A DNA stretch of 64,000 nucleotides from NCBI GenBank assembly GCA_029964075.1, contig CM057129.1, positions 11,957,430 through 12,021,429 on the forward strand, read 5' to 3'. Position numbers and translations under genes: made by a program. The notes under the pieces are model-generated. The model saw only the letters and a list, made by a program, of their open reading frames with translations, was not told the origin of the DNA and ran no database searches. Shown in pieces: positions 1-12,810 of the stretch (position 1 is its first letter; every line of letters starts with the position of its first letter). Source of the stretch: Patiria pectinifera. Its lineage: Eukaryota; Echinodermata; Asteroidea; Valvatida; Asterinidae.

Positions 1-332
1 TGCGTCTCAGTATGCATATTACTTTCACTTCGGCCATTTATTTAGTACACGACTCAACAAGTAATATCATTACATGCAGCTCAGCGCACGGTAGACCAGT
101 CAGGAGCCCGGGTACTGGGTAACGGTTGAGTTGACATTTGAACTTGACCTGCCTTATTGACGGTGAACGCCATAAGTGTTTTTCTGGCCTGACTGAGCGT
201 ATTTATTTAGGTCATTTTTTTTTCCCCCAGCGAGCATAACACTGTGTGCAGAAAACCAAGGGCTGTATTCTTTGTACACGTACCGCACTGGTACACGCAC
301 AATGTACATGTACACTTATTGCTCATTGTGAG

Positions 333-905
333 TTAAAGGTAATATAATATTCCCAAACATCAAAAAACAAACTATTAAATTACTTGACTGTAAGTGATAA
401 TAGTCTCAAGCATCCTGTGAATTCATGCTCCTGGTGTGCTGTCATTTTCAAGAAAAGCAGAATTTTTGTATCAACGGTGGTCAGCCGAGCATCATTTGAA
501 GAAAAAAAAGCCCCGACTTTTTTCAAATACTGCCCTCAAATTCACCAAATTTAGTTAAGCAACATTTTGTTTGCAATCAGTTACACATGTACATGTACAT
601 GTACTATACACATCTGTGAATGGGTGCAAACCAAGCTAGTCTGGTTCCCTGACCTGACAATTCCCTGACGTCTATAAATGGCTCTGTTTCGTCTGAAGTA
701 GGGTCAGGGAACCAGACTGCAAGAACAGCATTTTTCGTCTTGTTTTTTTTCCCAGCATCAATGAACACAAAACTTTAAACAGGTCAGTGTAACAATATTT
801 GCTATAAAATACTATAAACTACTATAAAATACAATCCGTCCATTTCAGAAAATTACAGCAAAAGCAAATGTTGTATACATACGGATATTATGCACGTAAA
901 TTAAA
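333..905 (+). repeat. TTAA-ended inverted-repeat element, family A, copy 1 (degenerate)
   Basis: This stretch shares ordered blocks with copies at 7780, 48627, 55096, 56302 and 57222: the start TTAAAGG, a block reading CTCCTGGTGTGCTG, and an inverted pair CTGGTTCCCTGACC / GGTCAGGGAACCAG. It begins with TTAAAGGTAATATAA. The right end has decayed and does not keep the TTCCCTTTAA seen in intact copies. There is no coding capacity, so it is non-autonomous. Confidence 0.7.
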
Positions 906-1009
906 GCAATAGTTTCTGTTTCGTACATTGGTGTAGCTCTATGAAGTTGAGCCTGGGTCTTTGACTTTGGAAAATTTGTTGCACTACATGTACATGTAAG
1001 GGAGGTGAC

Positions 1010-1370
1010 GTTTACACGTTTGAACGTTTAAACGAAAACAGTTTCAAAATTCATATTTGTCAAATTTTCCAAATGTTTAAACGAAACCCAAATTATGAAA
1101 AAGGGATCCACCGGTGCATTTACGAGATCTTATTAGCACAAATAATTAACGTCTTCAAACCTAGTTAATTTATGAAACCTTAGAAGCACCGCAGCGGCCC
1201 ACTTGATTACATTCTAGGTACACAGTATTAAAAGTTTTATTTTTGTGAATGACTGCTAATTTTTTTTTACAAATGTATGTCAATCATTGTTGATTTATCA
1301 TGTCAATCTCGCCGATCTGCATACACAATGGGAACATGTCAGCCTTTGTGAAATGGCTAAACGTGTAAAC
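1010..1370. repeat. Possible short inverted-repeat element
   Basis: GTTTACACGTTT at 1010-1021 is matched by its reverse complement AAACGTGTAAAC at 1359-1370. The arms are only 12 bases and I see no second copy, so this may be a small transposon relic or chance. Confidence 0.3.
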
Positions 1371-2488
1371 GGTTCTTAAAACATTTGCTAAACTTTTACC
1401 AAATTAAACGCAAAGTCACATCCTTAGTACATTTACATGTATTATGCAAGCATAAGCCAATTAGTGAAATTGTTTTGTTTTTTATTTGTTTAACGTTGTT
1501 TGTAGACAACGTACGCAGTGACTGTGGAACTGAGTCTCAGGTGCGTGAATCATTAACAGACAATGGTAATGAGGTTTAATCTTTCGCAGTGTGCTGTAAG
1601 AACCCTACCGTGGAGAGTACGTGTACAGATGATAGGCAGACCAATTATGCACAGTAATAAAAGGCACCAGAAATTACATGTTAGAGTCCAAAGCTTGCGT
1701 GCGCACTGTAAAACAAGATTGTTTAATGATAAACTGGGCTGCTATATTTCATCAAAAAGAAAAGCGGCAAAGTTGTCTACATATCTCGTAAACAATTACG
1801 TCAGTGATTACGTTGTTTACTTGTCGAAGTTTATATTGTTACATGTTATACCTTTCTTTTTTTAAATGGGGCAAATTAAGCAATACACTACCATACCTAC
1901 CGGTATGGCCATTATAAAAAAAACTGTCAGCGATATTTATTGGTAACAGAATGGAGGTGTAGACAGTTAACTGCTGGAAAAATACCGATGATTTATGAGC
2001 TAATATCTCAGTGCTCTCACCTGTATACATAACAACTTGCAATAACAAATCCATAAATCACTGAAGGGTTTGAATATCAAAATAGCCAGGCAAAAAAAGA
2101 GAAAGAACAGAATGTAGGCCAGGGGAAGGATTTGACGTAAACACTGGCAAGAATAGCTCGGTATGCAGTACCTGTAGGACCAATAGGCCCTATTTGATGA
2201 TCGCATAAAAATCTGATGAATTGTGTACGCTGTGCGCATTCATCTGAATTAAACGTTTCTTATGTATATGTATATCTTTTGTTGGGCTGGGGTAAATTTC
2301 ATGAAGCTACAGTTTGTTTGGTCTCAAGTGGGTAAATTTCAAGCTACAAATATTTACTACTTAGTAAATTTACGTGATGTACTGGTATGTACCGGTAAAG
2401 CAGAACTGCAGCTGGGAACCAGTTTAAAGGCAATGTACATGTTACGTCAGTGTTGTTTTGGCTGGTTACCTGTTTTCATTAAACAAAA

Positions 2489-2967
2489 AGTGCTTAGGCC
2501 AAAAAAAAGAATAGTTCTGCTTCCGGTTACCCGACCGACCGGGTGTATTGTATTGTATTGCTTGTATTTATTTGTTTTCTTACTTACATTTGCTTTTTTC
2601 AAAAGAAACTTCCGTCATTACAAATTCGCAAATATCATAATAACTACTGAATCGGATGTCACATACGGTGACTATAACATAATGAAAATGTAACCAACAG
2701 TCCATAGCTAGCTCGCTACGACCGCCGAACGCTTTCAGTACAGTGCAGGCCACTGTCAACTGGTCGGATTGATCTAGCTTGTCTGTGTATGTATTTTCTG
2801 TGTTCAAGATTTCATTTTGAGATCGCACTACTCGTATTTGGGAGTGATACATATTCAATCTGCATAAAAAAAATGGGCAAAAAAAAAAAAAATTCCGACC
2901 GACCGAGCCCTATTTTTGAAAGGCATGTAATCGGAAGCAGAACTATTTTTTTTGTTGGCCTTAGCAC
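2489..2967. mobile_element. Non-autonomous terminal-inverted-repeat element (MITE-like)
   Basis: The left end near 2491 (GCTTAGGCC, an A run, then ATAGTTCTGCTTCCG) is matched in reverse complement by the right end near 2929-2967. The arms run about 40 bases with a few mismatches and a variable A run. Inside, GACCGACCG words occur near both arms. No usable open frame lies inside. The element at 5298 has the same GGCC-plus-A-run end. Confidence 0.65.
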
Positions 2968-4385
2968 CCCTGTGAAAGTGGCACCAGAAGCAGAAAGATC
3001 GCTAGGGCCAATTATTTAAACTGCTTTAAAAAAAACACCCTTGCCATAACCAGAATTGTCATTCTGTTTTTGTTTTTGTTTTACTTTGGCTGGCATTTTT
3101 TGTCTGTTTCCCTACTGAAGTGATTAGCCCTGACTTTCCATAAAAAAAAAAAAAAACCAACATACGTGTACATTCACGGAACCCAACATATTACAGACGA
3201 TATATATGAACCTTTCATGTTAGATTATAATCTTGAAGAATTGATGAAGTTGGAATGTCTAAGGAAAGTGCCCGCAAATCAACAATGATGAAGCAAAATT
3301 TGCCAGTTTCAAAATGAAAATTTGATGTCAGTGTCGGAGTACGATCTACAGTGTACGGCAGCAAGAAATTCAGAGGAGGAGAAGCTTTTAAACACGTTTG
3401 TGATGGATCAATCACACTGAAATAAAATTAAATTGTAATGCACCGGTACATGTAGCATTTTCCATCGGATCAAGAATCACAAAGCGCTTTTCAATTATTG
3501 CCCCATTCATCAGGCCACGAGACCACGTGGCAGCTGCTATCAGCGCACATTGGGTCCTCTACCCTCACAGGTACCCATTCATGGTGGAGCTCTAGACGCA
3601 ATTGTAGTAAAGTGTCTTGCCCGAGGGCACAAACAGCATGTTCCCGGCAGGGTCAAACCCACGCACCATCGTACACGAGTCACATGTAGAACCCCTGGAT
3701 CATGGCATTCTACATGTACATATACTTTTTTTTAGGCTATATACTTGCAGACGTACAAAATGTACTTGCAACTTTACGCATCGTGAATTTAAATTCCCCC
3801 CTCCCTCCTTAGTCTCCCCCTCTCGCTCCGCCCACCCCCATTACACAACACGGCCTAATGGGTCCCACAGGAATTCGGAGGTGAGAATTTTAATAACAAA
3901 TCTTGTTTTCCAATCTCCGGCAAAACAAAATGGAATAATTATTTCCGTTCTGCACAAAAAGAAAGAAAAAAGTTGAGGGAAAGGTCATCAAGTTACCGGC
4001 GTTCTCAACCTGACTGAAAAAAATATTTACAACATCTACACAACTGACTACTGGTCTGGGACATACTGATTTGCCCATTAATTTTAATGAGCGGCTGGAC
4101 GGCGGTGGACTGAAGCATGACTGAAGCAATTGCAAGTCTCTCTTGTTTTGATCATGTTTACGTGCCTCTCACACCCACATCGGGGCTCAGAAATAATAAA
4201 CCCTCAACAACACGCAGCGGATTCTCTGATTACATTTCTTGCGAAACAGGATTGTTTGTTGGTCGTGATGCATGCCTGTTGTACTTGAGACTTCAGGTTT
4301 TTGTGGAGTGCAAATCACAAGGGTCCATTGTTATGAAAATAAAGAGTGACATTCGGTAGCGAAATTGCAAAAGAAATTGCAAAGT

Positions 4386-4727
4386 TACAGAATTTTAAAC
4401 ACAAACACCGTTTTAAAGTTCTGTCCACGGATCACAAAAAAAGTAAGTGTTCTTTCAGCAAAACGCAAACAATTCTCACGGGGATGCATGTGAATTGTTT
4501 TCGGTTTGCTGAAAGAACACTTACCGTACCCTTTTTTTGTGATCTGTGGACAGAACTTAAAACGGTGTTTGTGCTCAAAATTCCGTAACTTGAAAAGTAC
4601 GAATGATTCGTGTACTAAAAGAAAGCTCATTGATGGGGCTTTCATATCCTAGATTTTGAAAGTGCTAAAAGCAAAACTTCATTCAAAAAATTGGTCCTGC
4701 CATTTGGGTTTCGTGGTTCACCCTGTA
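4386..4727. mobile_element. Palindromic foldback element, copy 1 (left end truncated)
   Basis: The block starting CAGAATTTTAAACACAAACA returns in reverse complement about 100 bases later, giving a near-perfect hairpin centred near 4485. The right flank continues to TTCACCCTGTA at 4717-4727, the same terminus as the complete copy at 11306-11828. The left terminal part is missing. Open frames here are strand shadows of the palindrome. Confidence 0.75.
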
Positions 4728-5297
4728 CACGAACATAATAACTCAAGAGGGAAATGGGAATGTCCCTCCGAAAATGTTGTTTGTCTTAAAGGGGCTCCTT
4801 TTTTGCTGTGGCCGCACCAGAGTTCCAGTCTTAAACTTTTATTTTCAGGCTTGTTCTCGTAAACAGAAAGAATGCTGCACCCTTCCTGTCAATCAAGCCA
4901 ACTTCAAGTTATCTGTGGGTTCTCGGCCCCCGTCGCGATATTTTTTTTTTATCTTCACCTTTTAACATTTTCACACAGGTGCGTCTCCCTTCCATGATCT
5001 TGTTTTTTTGATCTGTTGTGCTTTTTTAGTCGACCACCAGACTTGCTTGGCCCAGTATGTCGTAGTTGGTGGTCGCTTCCGTGCCCCGAAACCCCCTGCT
5101 TGCATCCAAGGCAGAGGTTAATAACGTTAACATAATTTGTTACATATTTACATCTGTATGAGGTGTTTTTTGTGTGCAAAACACAGGACTTCAAACAACG
5201 GTGTAGGACTGAAGGTGATCAGTTTGTGAAAAAAAAAAATCTAAGTGAATAAAAATCTGAAAGTGTGATTGTGTACAAGACTTTACGGGCGTAATAA

Positions 5298-5655
5298 GGC
5301 CAAAAAAAAAAAATATTCGGTCTCTGGTCGGACCAAAATTCCAGAATTGATGCGGCGATGTGGTTTTTTTTTTTTTTTTTTTTTTGAAGCTTGGATTGTA
5401 CAGACAAGGTGGGTACTATTTTGCCTTTGTTGTGTCCTCATATACATTGGGGACCTCCATAATTTGCCTTGGTGCCCTCCATCATTTGCCTTGGTGCAAT
5501 TTCCCCATTCCTTGGTTCAAAAATTTGAGGAGGTGCGGCAATAGAGGGCGCTGCTATAGCTACCGCGGACAATTTGAAGGGAAAACAAGGTTGACGCGCA
5601 TGATTACAATCGATGCGCACGCTGACCAGAGACCGACTTATTTTTTTTTTTGGCC
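5298..5655. mobile_element. Terminal-inverted-repeat element with GGCC ends
   Basis: GGCC, a run of A, then CGGTCTCTGGTCGG at the left is matched by GCTGACCAGAGACCG, a T run and GGCC at the right, ending 5655. The arms are about 34 bases. The interior holds a long T run at 5367-5385 and a short duplication reading ATTTGCCTTGGTG near 5461 and 5484. I infer a MITE. Confidence 0.6.
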
Positions 5656-6548
5656 TAAAGTGCATTTTTTTTTGTATCCATTTTGCGTCACATTTTGTCA
5701 GACAAAACTTTGTTGTTACACAAAACGGACTCGTGGATTGTCACTGGTCATACAGGAAATCCTTATCATTAAAGTATTAGCCAGTTCCTTATTAAATTAC
5801 ACAAAGGTTGGAAAAACAGTCCCTCAGGAAGTTGTACTGGGTTTATTGTTTCCTATTCGCTAGAAAAAAATTGAATATGTACCTTGAACAACATACAGTG
5901 TATCAGGAGATAATTTGTAACTAGACACAAGAACTGCAAAAAATACTAAGATCGGGTTTCTCGACTCCAAGGAAAGTGAATGTACACTGTACAACAAACT
6001 GTTTCCTCCAAATTTAAATCCCAACAATTTTATGCGTGTACACGTACAAGGTTAGTAAAAAAAAAAGCAGAAACCAAACCCCAAGAATTATTTCATATTT
6101 AAAAAAATATGTAACCCAAAAAATAATTATGACTGGTTTACAAGCCAATTTAATAAACTACTTTTACCATATTTTTTTAGATGAAAAAAAAAAAATACTT
6201 CAATTGCTCAATCCGTTCAAATTAGATCACCATTGAAACGAAATGAAAAAATCTGTTGCGTCCATAACTGCGATTTTAAGAATTGTCATTACAATTGTCT
6301 TCAAGCATCACCAGCGATAAAACCTCAGTATAAAAGTTAAAAAACTTCAACAAAGTCCTTTTGAAGGCCCGGTTTAAAAAAAAAAGATGGTTTTATAAAT
6401 TGATCCTATAGTTGGCCAAAAGCAGGGTTGTTAATGGCAATTTCCGACTTTCAGCTCATATTTTTGGTGACAGATCACAAATATGTAACTACCGGTATGT
6501 ACATAGGTACGTAAGTCACAATTAATGCACCTGTCCATAAACTTTGAG

Positions 6549-6626
6549 GCACATTTTCAGTTCGTATTAGTCTGTTGCGTATGGCCAAAATACGTAACAG
6601 ACAACGAAAATAGTCTGAAAATGTGC
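6549..6626. repeat. Hairpin (short inverted repeat)
   Basis: GCACATTTTCAG at 6549 pairs with CTGAAAATGTGC ending 6626. Inside, GTCTGTTGCGTAT pairs imperfectly with ATACGTAACAGAC. The total is about 78 bases with a tiny loop around GGCC. It is probably a foldback relic; no function is assigned. Confidence 0.6.
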
Positions 6627-7779
6627 ATAGCCAGCTGAATGCAGCCGAAAAGCGTAAACAGGACGGAAAATTGAATCTCCCTTATGCCAACAAGGATCAA
6701 TAGATCTACATGTACATGTCAATCCCTGTCATTCTCCACAAGTAAACCTTCCGTAACACGTTTCTCTCTTTTGCCGAGACCCTCCTAGTTTTCGCAAACC
6801 CACACAGATAATACCCCCACAAGCTTCAATTTTCCCTCAAACCGTATTTCTCCATGATCCACCCAACCAGGACGGTAGCGTTCTCTTTGCAAATTGGTCT
6901 TTTGCGTTACCGGAGAGAGATTACCCGAAGCGAGTGGGTTCAAGTGACAACAACTTGTTGACATCCTAGTGAGTGCCCAAGAATCCCTGCAATTATGGGG
7001 AAGATATCCGCTGAAATCCTCTTCGGGATGTTTTGCCATATTAGTCTGACTCAAGTTCAGGGTTTCTGCGCTAATGCAGTGGAGGATACTGTTACTGTCG
7101 ACACCCACTATATTGTTTCTGAAGCACACTGTTTAAAGGTAGAGTACTAGCTATCCAAAAAGTAACCAACCATATTATCTTGAAAATAAATTCTCTTGGT
7201 TTAAAGATGGTAATGACACTAACTCCCTGTGAATTATTCCGTCTGGCATGCTGTCAGTTAAAAAAAGAAAAAAAAAAGAAGGCAATTTCCAAAGATGTGT
7301 CAAATGACACATTTAAAAAAAAATCTCTGTGAATCTACCCCCGTGTGTTCTAATTTGTACATGTACACATGTAGTTCATTTGCAATGGGGCGAATCCGTG
7401 AATGGGTGACAACCCGCTGAATGAGAATCATGTCCCGAATGCTGATTTTGGGATTGTGTCATGAGAGGGCGCAATTCAAAATACGACTCGGCAACTTTGG
7501 AATTGAAATCGAGATCCAGAACGTTGTGTTTATGTTTGTTCTGTTTCCTCGAAATACGCAGCATGCACAAAGCTAAAATTAGATTTTTAGCACTTTTGTT
7601 GGTTCAATAAAAAAAATGCACAAATTACAAATGGTCTACTCTACCAGTAACTTTACATGTGGCCCATGTAAATAGAATTTGTTTTAATGCAATCTATTTA
7701 ATGCACGTTTTATATCCCATTTATCTTTACGTTCAATCTTCATATAAAAGTGCCGTTTTCAAGGTTGTTTTGATGCCTC

Positions 7780-8250
7780 TTAAAGGGAAAATACAACATT
7801 TGCAAACATCAGAAAAGGAAATGATCAAATTATCACAAAATACCTTACTGAATTGTTTGGGAATGACAGTCTAAAGCGTCCTTTAAAATCGTGGCTCCTG
7901 GTGTGCTGACATTTTCAAGAAAAACTGTATTTTTCCAACACTGGTCGGCCGACCAGCATGGCCGAGCAGCGTTGGAGAAATTGCTTTTTTCAAAAATTGT
8001 TTTTAATTTTTCATATTTACGTGTAGTTATTCTGACTTTTCTTTGCAATTGATTACACACCTGTGAAGGGTACTACAAGCCTGCTAGGCTGATTCTCTGA
8101 CTTAACAATTCCCCAAAGTGTATTAATTGCTCTGTTTCATCTTAAGTTGGGTCAGGGAACCAGACTACAAGAACATGATAGGTTTTTTGGTTTTACCAGC
8201 ATCTGCGAGCCCTAAACGTGAAACAATATTTTCTATAACATACATACTAA
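7780..8250 (+). mobile_element. TTAA-ended inverted-repeat element, family A, copy 2 (right end lost)
   Basis: It begins TTAAAGGGAAAATACAACAT, the best-preserved left terminus of the family, and carries the internal palindrome GGTCGGCCGACC and the CTCCTGGTGTGCTG block. The right half fades near 8250 into an unrelated stretch rich in GATGGA words. Confidence 0.75.
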
Positions 8251-8490
8251 TCCCCCATTTTGGTGGATTTTGGGGGACTTGGTCCAGAAGGCCTGGTGTG
8301 ACTAAATATTGATGGAGTATGATGGACTTGGGCCAAATGGCCTGAAGCAGTGCTAGGGATATCCGATTGGTTTTGCCTAGCTTCCTGTACTGCTATTGCT
8401 ACATAAGCCATGTGTATTAAGTCCATGAATGTCAGTCAGTGGTGGATTCCATCATGTCATGTACAGTTTTGTATTGGGCGCACAGTGATT

Positions 8491-8536
8491 GATGGATTTT
8501 GATGGATTTTGATGGATTTTGATGGATTTTGATGGA
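8491..8536 (+). repeat. 10-bp tandem repeat (GATGGATTTT)
   Basis: Four exact GATGGATTTT units and a partial fifth lie in a row. Related GATGGA words occur just upstream at 8311-8325. It is a simple microsatellite. Confidence 0.9.
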
Positions 8537-10136
8537 CTTGGTTCCAGGGTTAAGCTTCAGGGTAGCTGGCCCTCTGAGGCCAGCAAAAAAACCCAAAATA
8601 ACAAACAAAATACAACACATGTGTGGGGCACAATGGATCACCCACGGTGTTTGTTGTGTGTTTATCAACACAAGTGCTCCGCTATCAGTGTTGCTATCTG
8701 GACAAATCACTGCCCTAAATTTTCTTGTATCAGATACATCACGACAACAGCATAAATGACAACTTCAGTCATTAGGAAACATGTCAAAGTCTACAGAACT
8801 CATTGTGCGGGTATAGTCTATATATGGCTGTTTTGTTGTCTGATGTACTTTTTAACGAAGTTTACACTGTGTACGGGCAATGTGCCAAAATCAATAATTA
8901 AAACTAACATCACCAGAAACGGAAACACGTACAAAACAGATAAGATGTTGACATTTCGGTTCAAGCTTTCTAGATGATGAAATCGCGCTAAAACCTGGAA
9001 TATTTCCTGACGTATTGCATTTACTGCATGGTTATGAGTTTTCTATAATATTACGATAAAAAGTAAAATGCTGGATGAGTGTTGAAATCTCAACAAAACA
9101 TTGGGCTTAAAAAAAACAACAACCTACAAACAACACCTGGCAAGTCTAATAAACATGGCCGCAGACGTCAAGTCAGTCAATGAGATATAGGACACTACAA
9201 GTACATAAGTACCGGTACATTGTAGGTTGGCTCTCTGACATAGATCACTCATGAATTGAGAAAACATCAAACAAACATCCCTCCTCCCAAAATTACAAAA
9301 AACCTCGGGCATTCAAATAAAATTCCAGAACTGAAAGGGGCACTAGGACCTGAAATCCCTGAAAATTTCATGTTTTGGATCGTTTACTTATCCTATTTCA
9401 AACATTTGGTTCAAAGGAAACCAACCTAATGTCTTATCATTCCCGAGAAAAGACAAAAAAACCTCGGTTGTTTGCATTGGACACGATGGAGTATGAATAC
9501 GCATTTACTGCCGTTTTCACTTGCAGTCAATGTACGTACAATATGTATACACAGCACCGTGCTCGCGAACAGCGTGCGGTGATCAATCACCAACGCACAA
9601 AATATGGTTTCTTACACGTCCGCAAAAGGTGAATCACTTTACGGATGAAATCACAACTAGCATCAAAACAGCTCAAATTTTTGGGGTTGCAGAAGTGGAC
9701 CCCGAAATTCGTTCACGCACGCATAATACAGGAATAACACAAAAACGCCCAGTTTTGAAAGGATAGCTGTGTGGATGTTTATATCCTACTTTTAAATGTT
9801 GTTTCAGATTAATATCATTTCGTTCAAAGCGCGTTTTGTAGCCAAATTGGACTGTTCCAGGACCCAGTGTCCCTTTAACTGTTGAAAACAGTCACTTGAT
9901 TGGTTTTGACTGCAAGGACAACTTGGCACAGCATGTACATTGTATGTTTGCATAGGAGGGTTAAAAAAGGATGGCTGGTGATTTTCATGCTAAGCAAACA
10001 ACAGTTGAATGCTAATCTGAGCAAATAGACATCACGTGAGTTTTGGCTGACTTCTCTGCAACGTACTGGTAGTAAAGAGCCGGGAACTCTGTTTTCTTTA
10101 TAGTCTGACCAAAGTTGTCTTGTTTTTCCTCAATAG

Positions 10137-10673
10137 TTTGTGGGAGCTTGGACATCAGAAACAGAGTGGAAAAGTTCAAGGAACTGGAGAACTGTACCAT
10201 CATCGAAGGGGATCTGCACATTCTCCTTATAGACCAAGTGTCTCAGGGGGACTATGACCACCTGTCCTTTCCCAAACTCCGCGAGATCACGGGATTCTTC
10301 GTGCTGTACCGCGTCTCGCAGCTCCTGACGCTCCGTTACATGTTCCCCAATCTCGCCGTCATCCGCGGCGACACGCTTTTCTACAACTACGCCTTGGTCA
10401 TCTACGAAATGCTCGAGATGCAAGAGATCGGCCTGAACGGTCTGGTAACCATCCTGCGGGGCTCCATCCGCCTTGAAAAGAACCCCAACCTGTGCTACAT
10501 GGACACCATAGACTGGTCCCTCATCCTGAAGGAAGGCACGGAGAATAACTTCATCGCTGATAACAAGGACCAAGGAGGGTGCCTTAATTTCTGCCCCAAG
10601 ACGGGCTGCCGGACACCGACAGCGCTGGGCACCGTACGGGAACTCTGCTGGTCAGACGACCACTGCCAAAAAG
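10137..10673 (+). CDS. INSR: Insulin/IGF-type receptor, exon encoding the L1 domain
   Basis: This is an internal coding exon for the first ligand-binding (L1, leucine-rich-like) domain of an insulin-receptor-family tyrosine kinase, the extracellular alpha-chain part that first contacts insulin-like peptides. The acceptor TTTTTCCTCAATAG precedes 10137 and the donor GTAAGA begins at 10674. The exon enters and leaves in phase 1, exactly as human INSR exon 2 does. About 179 residues are encoded without a stop. Diagnostic blocks: LDIRN near the start, ELENCTIIEG, FPKL, FPNLAVIRG, LFYNYALVIYEM, TIDWSLIL and the closing HCQK. By eye against human INSR numbering, Cys8, Asp12, Arg14, Asn15, Cys26 and Leu37 are kept, Phe64 is Tyr, and Phe39 is Asp. 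One N-glycosylation site (NCT) is kept. The exon is clearly GC-richer than the introns. It cannot be split into INSR versus IGF1R orthology; a single invertebrate receptor is likely. Confidence 0.95.
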
Positions 10674-10959
10674 GTAAGACGCTCATGCAACGTTATTTGA
10701 CAACTTACGAGGCTACGGCGTACAGTCACACATGCCCCTATGGAAGTGGTTGAAGCCGCTTCCTATAGACTTGTGTGTGTTATACTGCTGGCTTTAGCCA
10801 CGGGATTTTAGTGTTGCTTCCACAGGCTTTTAAAAACCAGTCCTGAAGCATGCTGCAGAGATATTGCATCTGTTTATTTTGTAGCCTGGAGTGGCATGAA
10901 TCTACGTAATGGATTCCGTGCACAAGTATATTACTGTTAATAATTACGCTTTCTTGTAA

Positions 10960-11145
10960 GCAGATAACAAAATAAATTCAGCAAATTTGCAGAATGAGGC
11001 AGTGTGAAAGCGGACGCAAACATGAATTCGTGATGTTGCGACAAATTTGCAACAGTTTGCAACACATTTCAACTCTGGAGAATTTCGCAGCAAATGTATG
11101 TCAAATTTGCTTCGCATACCCGTTAGCGTGGAGTATGAACTAGCC
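10960..11145 (-). mobile_element. Dispersed repeat family J, copy 1
   Basis: Read on the minus strand from 11145, it starts GGCTAGTTCATACTCCACG and runs through ATGCGAAGCAAATTTGAC and TTGCTGCGAAATTC. The same ordered words occur on the plus strand at 45727-45925. The GTTCATACT terminus looks like a transposon end. Non-coding. Confidence 0.65.
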
Positions 11146-11305
11146 TTTACGTTCTTTGTTTACATTACCTGCCGGTATTAACGCAAGCACGCCGTCACTG
11201 TACACTCACGTACATGTACAGCATGCGTGGATTTGTCTACAGGATTCGCTGTGAATTTCATTTGAAACGCGCCCTTGTGAAAACGTGTGCTTGTTTATTT
11301 GATAG

Positions 11306-11828
11306 GCAGGGTGAGTCAAACAAAACGAAACCCAAATGTTGGGACCATTGTTTTAGTGAAGTTCTGCATGTAGCTCTTTGAAAATCTAGGTTATAGAAGC
11401 CCCATTCATAAGCTTTCTTTTAGTACAAGAATCATTCAAATCACTCATGTACTTTTCAAATTACATGTACGGAATTTTAAACACAACCACCGTTGTAAGG
11501 TTCTGTCCACGGATCACAAAAAAGTTCAGTGTTCTTTTGGCAAAACGAAAACAAATCACATAGGGATGTGTGTGAATTGTTTTCGTTTTGCTGAAAGAAC
11601 GCACACCTTTTTTTGTGATCCGTGGACAGAACTTTAAAACGGTGGTTGTGTTTAAAATTCCGTAACTTGAAAAGTACATGAGTGATTTGAATGATTCTTG
11701 TACTAAAAGAAAGCTTTTGAATTGGGCTTTCATACCAGGTATCTTAGATTTTGAAAGTGCTACATGCAGAACTTCAATAACACAATAGTCCTGACATTTG
11801 GGTTTCGTTTTTTTGGACTCACCCTGTA
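11306..11828. mobile_element. Complete palindromic foldback element, copy 2
   Basis: Almost the whole 520-base element is one inverted repeat. The left end GCAGGGTGAGTC at 11306 is matched by GACTCACCCTGT at the right end. The arms continue through GAAACCCAAATGT, CTTTCTTTTAGTACAAGAAT and the inner block around TTCTGTCCACGGATCACAAA, meeting near 11567. Ends of the CAGGGTG type followed by TA suggest a Tc1/mariner-like origin, which is inference. The 140-codon minus-strand open frame here is a shadow of the palindrome. Confidence 0.8.
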
Positions 11829-12810
11829 TATTATTCAAATAAAAACATTTGTAAATAGTGTTGGTGAGTGGTGAATATTTCAACTGGAGTACTTGTGAAG
11901 AAATTACTCGCCAGTAGTGGCGTGCTCGTGATACGCTCCCAGCGGTACATATTTGTGGAGGTCAGAACATCAGTCACACTGGTAAACAACGTACATCAAG
12001 GTACATTGTAGCGACGGCAAATAAATTTGCTCTGACTAGACCAAATTAATTTGACATGCAACTCAACTGCTGAAAATGACAGTACTGACGCAACAGATGC
12101 AAATTAGGCAGGGTTGCACAACACGGGCAATTGGGGTGTTGCCCCAATCATTGACTTTAATCATTGACAATCGGTGGATTGGCAGTGGTAAACAGCATTG
12201 ACTCCTCGCGCGTGTCGCTGGCTGTAAACAGGCGCATTAAAATGCCTGCCAGAATCCAAATACGGTACGAGTGCTTGTTACTGAACCAACGAAAGAAAGT
12301 GAAAACTCAAATGGACTTAAGGGTGTGGGGGAATTGTGTGGTATCATCGGGACTGAAATCGTTGTACGCTATGAAAACTTACAACTTAGTTATCATTTAT
12401 CATGTTCATGTAGGATTTTCTCTGTATAATTACCGGGTACAATGTAGTAATTGTACACGGTAAATGTAAGCTGTACCGTATGTTTGAGTGATTAATATTG
12501 CTGTACAACGCAATTCTCTTGGCACAAACAGCAGAAAAAAAACTTGTTTTAATATTTTAATATTTTTTACTTTGTTTACAAGTATACAGTACCGGTACCT
12601 TGAAGATTGCAAAAAGGTAATCTTTTAATGGTACAGTTAGCAACTTTATACATGTACCCGGTACCAGTACATGTAAGTTCTGTAAATAACAATGACTTGG
12701 TTAAAACATACACGTACATGGTAGATATTGACTAATGGTTGCAGGCATGTACATCACTACATGTACAATGTAACGGTAGGCCCAAAATTGCCTACGCCGG
12801 CCAAATCACG

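Larger units (their letters stand above)
1..10136 (+). other. Intron 1 and/or 5' flanking DNA of the receptor gene
   Basis: No exon can be supported here. The next exon begins in phase 1, so a short upstream exon encoding the signal peptide must exist; it is either unrecognised in this stretch or outside the window. The open frames present are short, compositionally like noncoding DNA, and show no family resemblance. The stretch holds several inverted-repeat elements listed separately, many ACATGTAC and TACCGGTA words, and homopolymer A and T runs. Around 3480-3730 is a higher-complexity stretch with a TRNA-B-box-like word on the minus strand, which may be another dispersed repeat. From 8541 to 10136 I see nothing beyond simple AT-rich DNA. 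Confidence 0.7.

Noticed and set aside
1385..1579. Candidate signal-peptide exon for the receptor (hydrophobic 64-codon frame)
   Set aside because: It has a hydrophobic stretch, but no convincing phase-1 donor or resemblance to a receptor leader; such stretches are frequent in AT-rich DNA.
10130..10573. 147-codon minus-strand frame across the L1 exon
   Set aside because: It is the antisense shadow of a well-supported coding exon.
11461..11883. 140-codon minus-strand frame
   Set aside because: It lies in a palindromic element; a near-identical frame in the other copy (4385-4645) shows that it is a repeat shadow.
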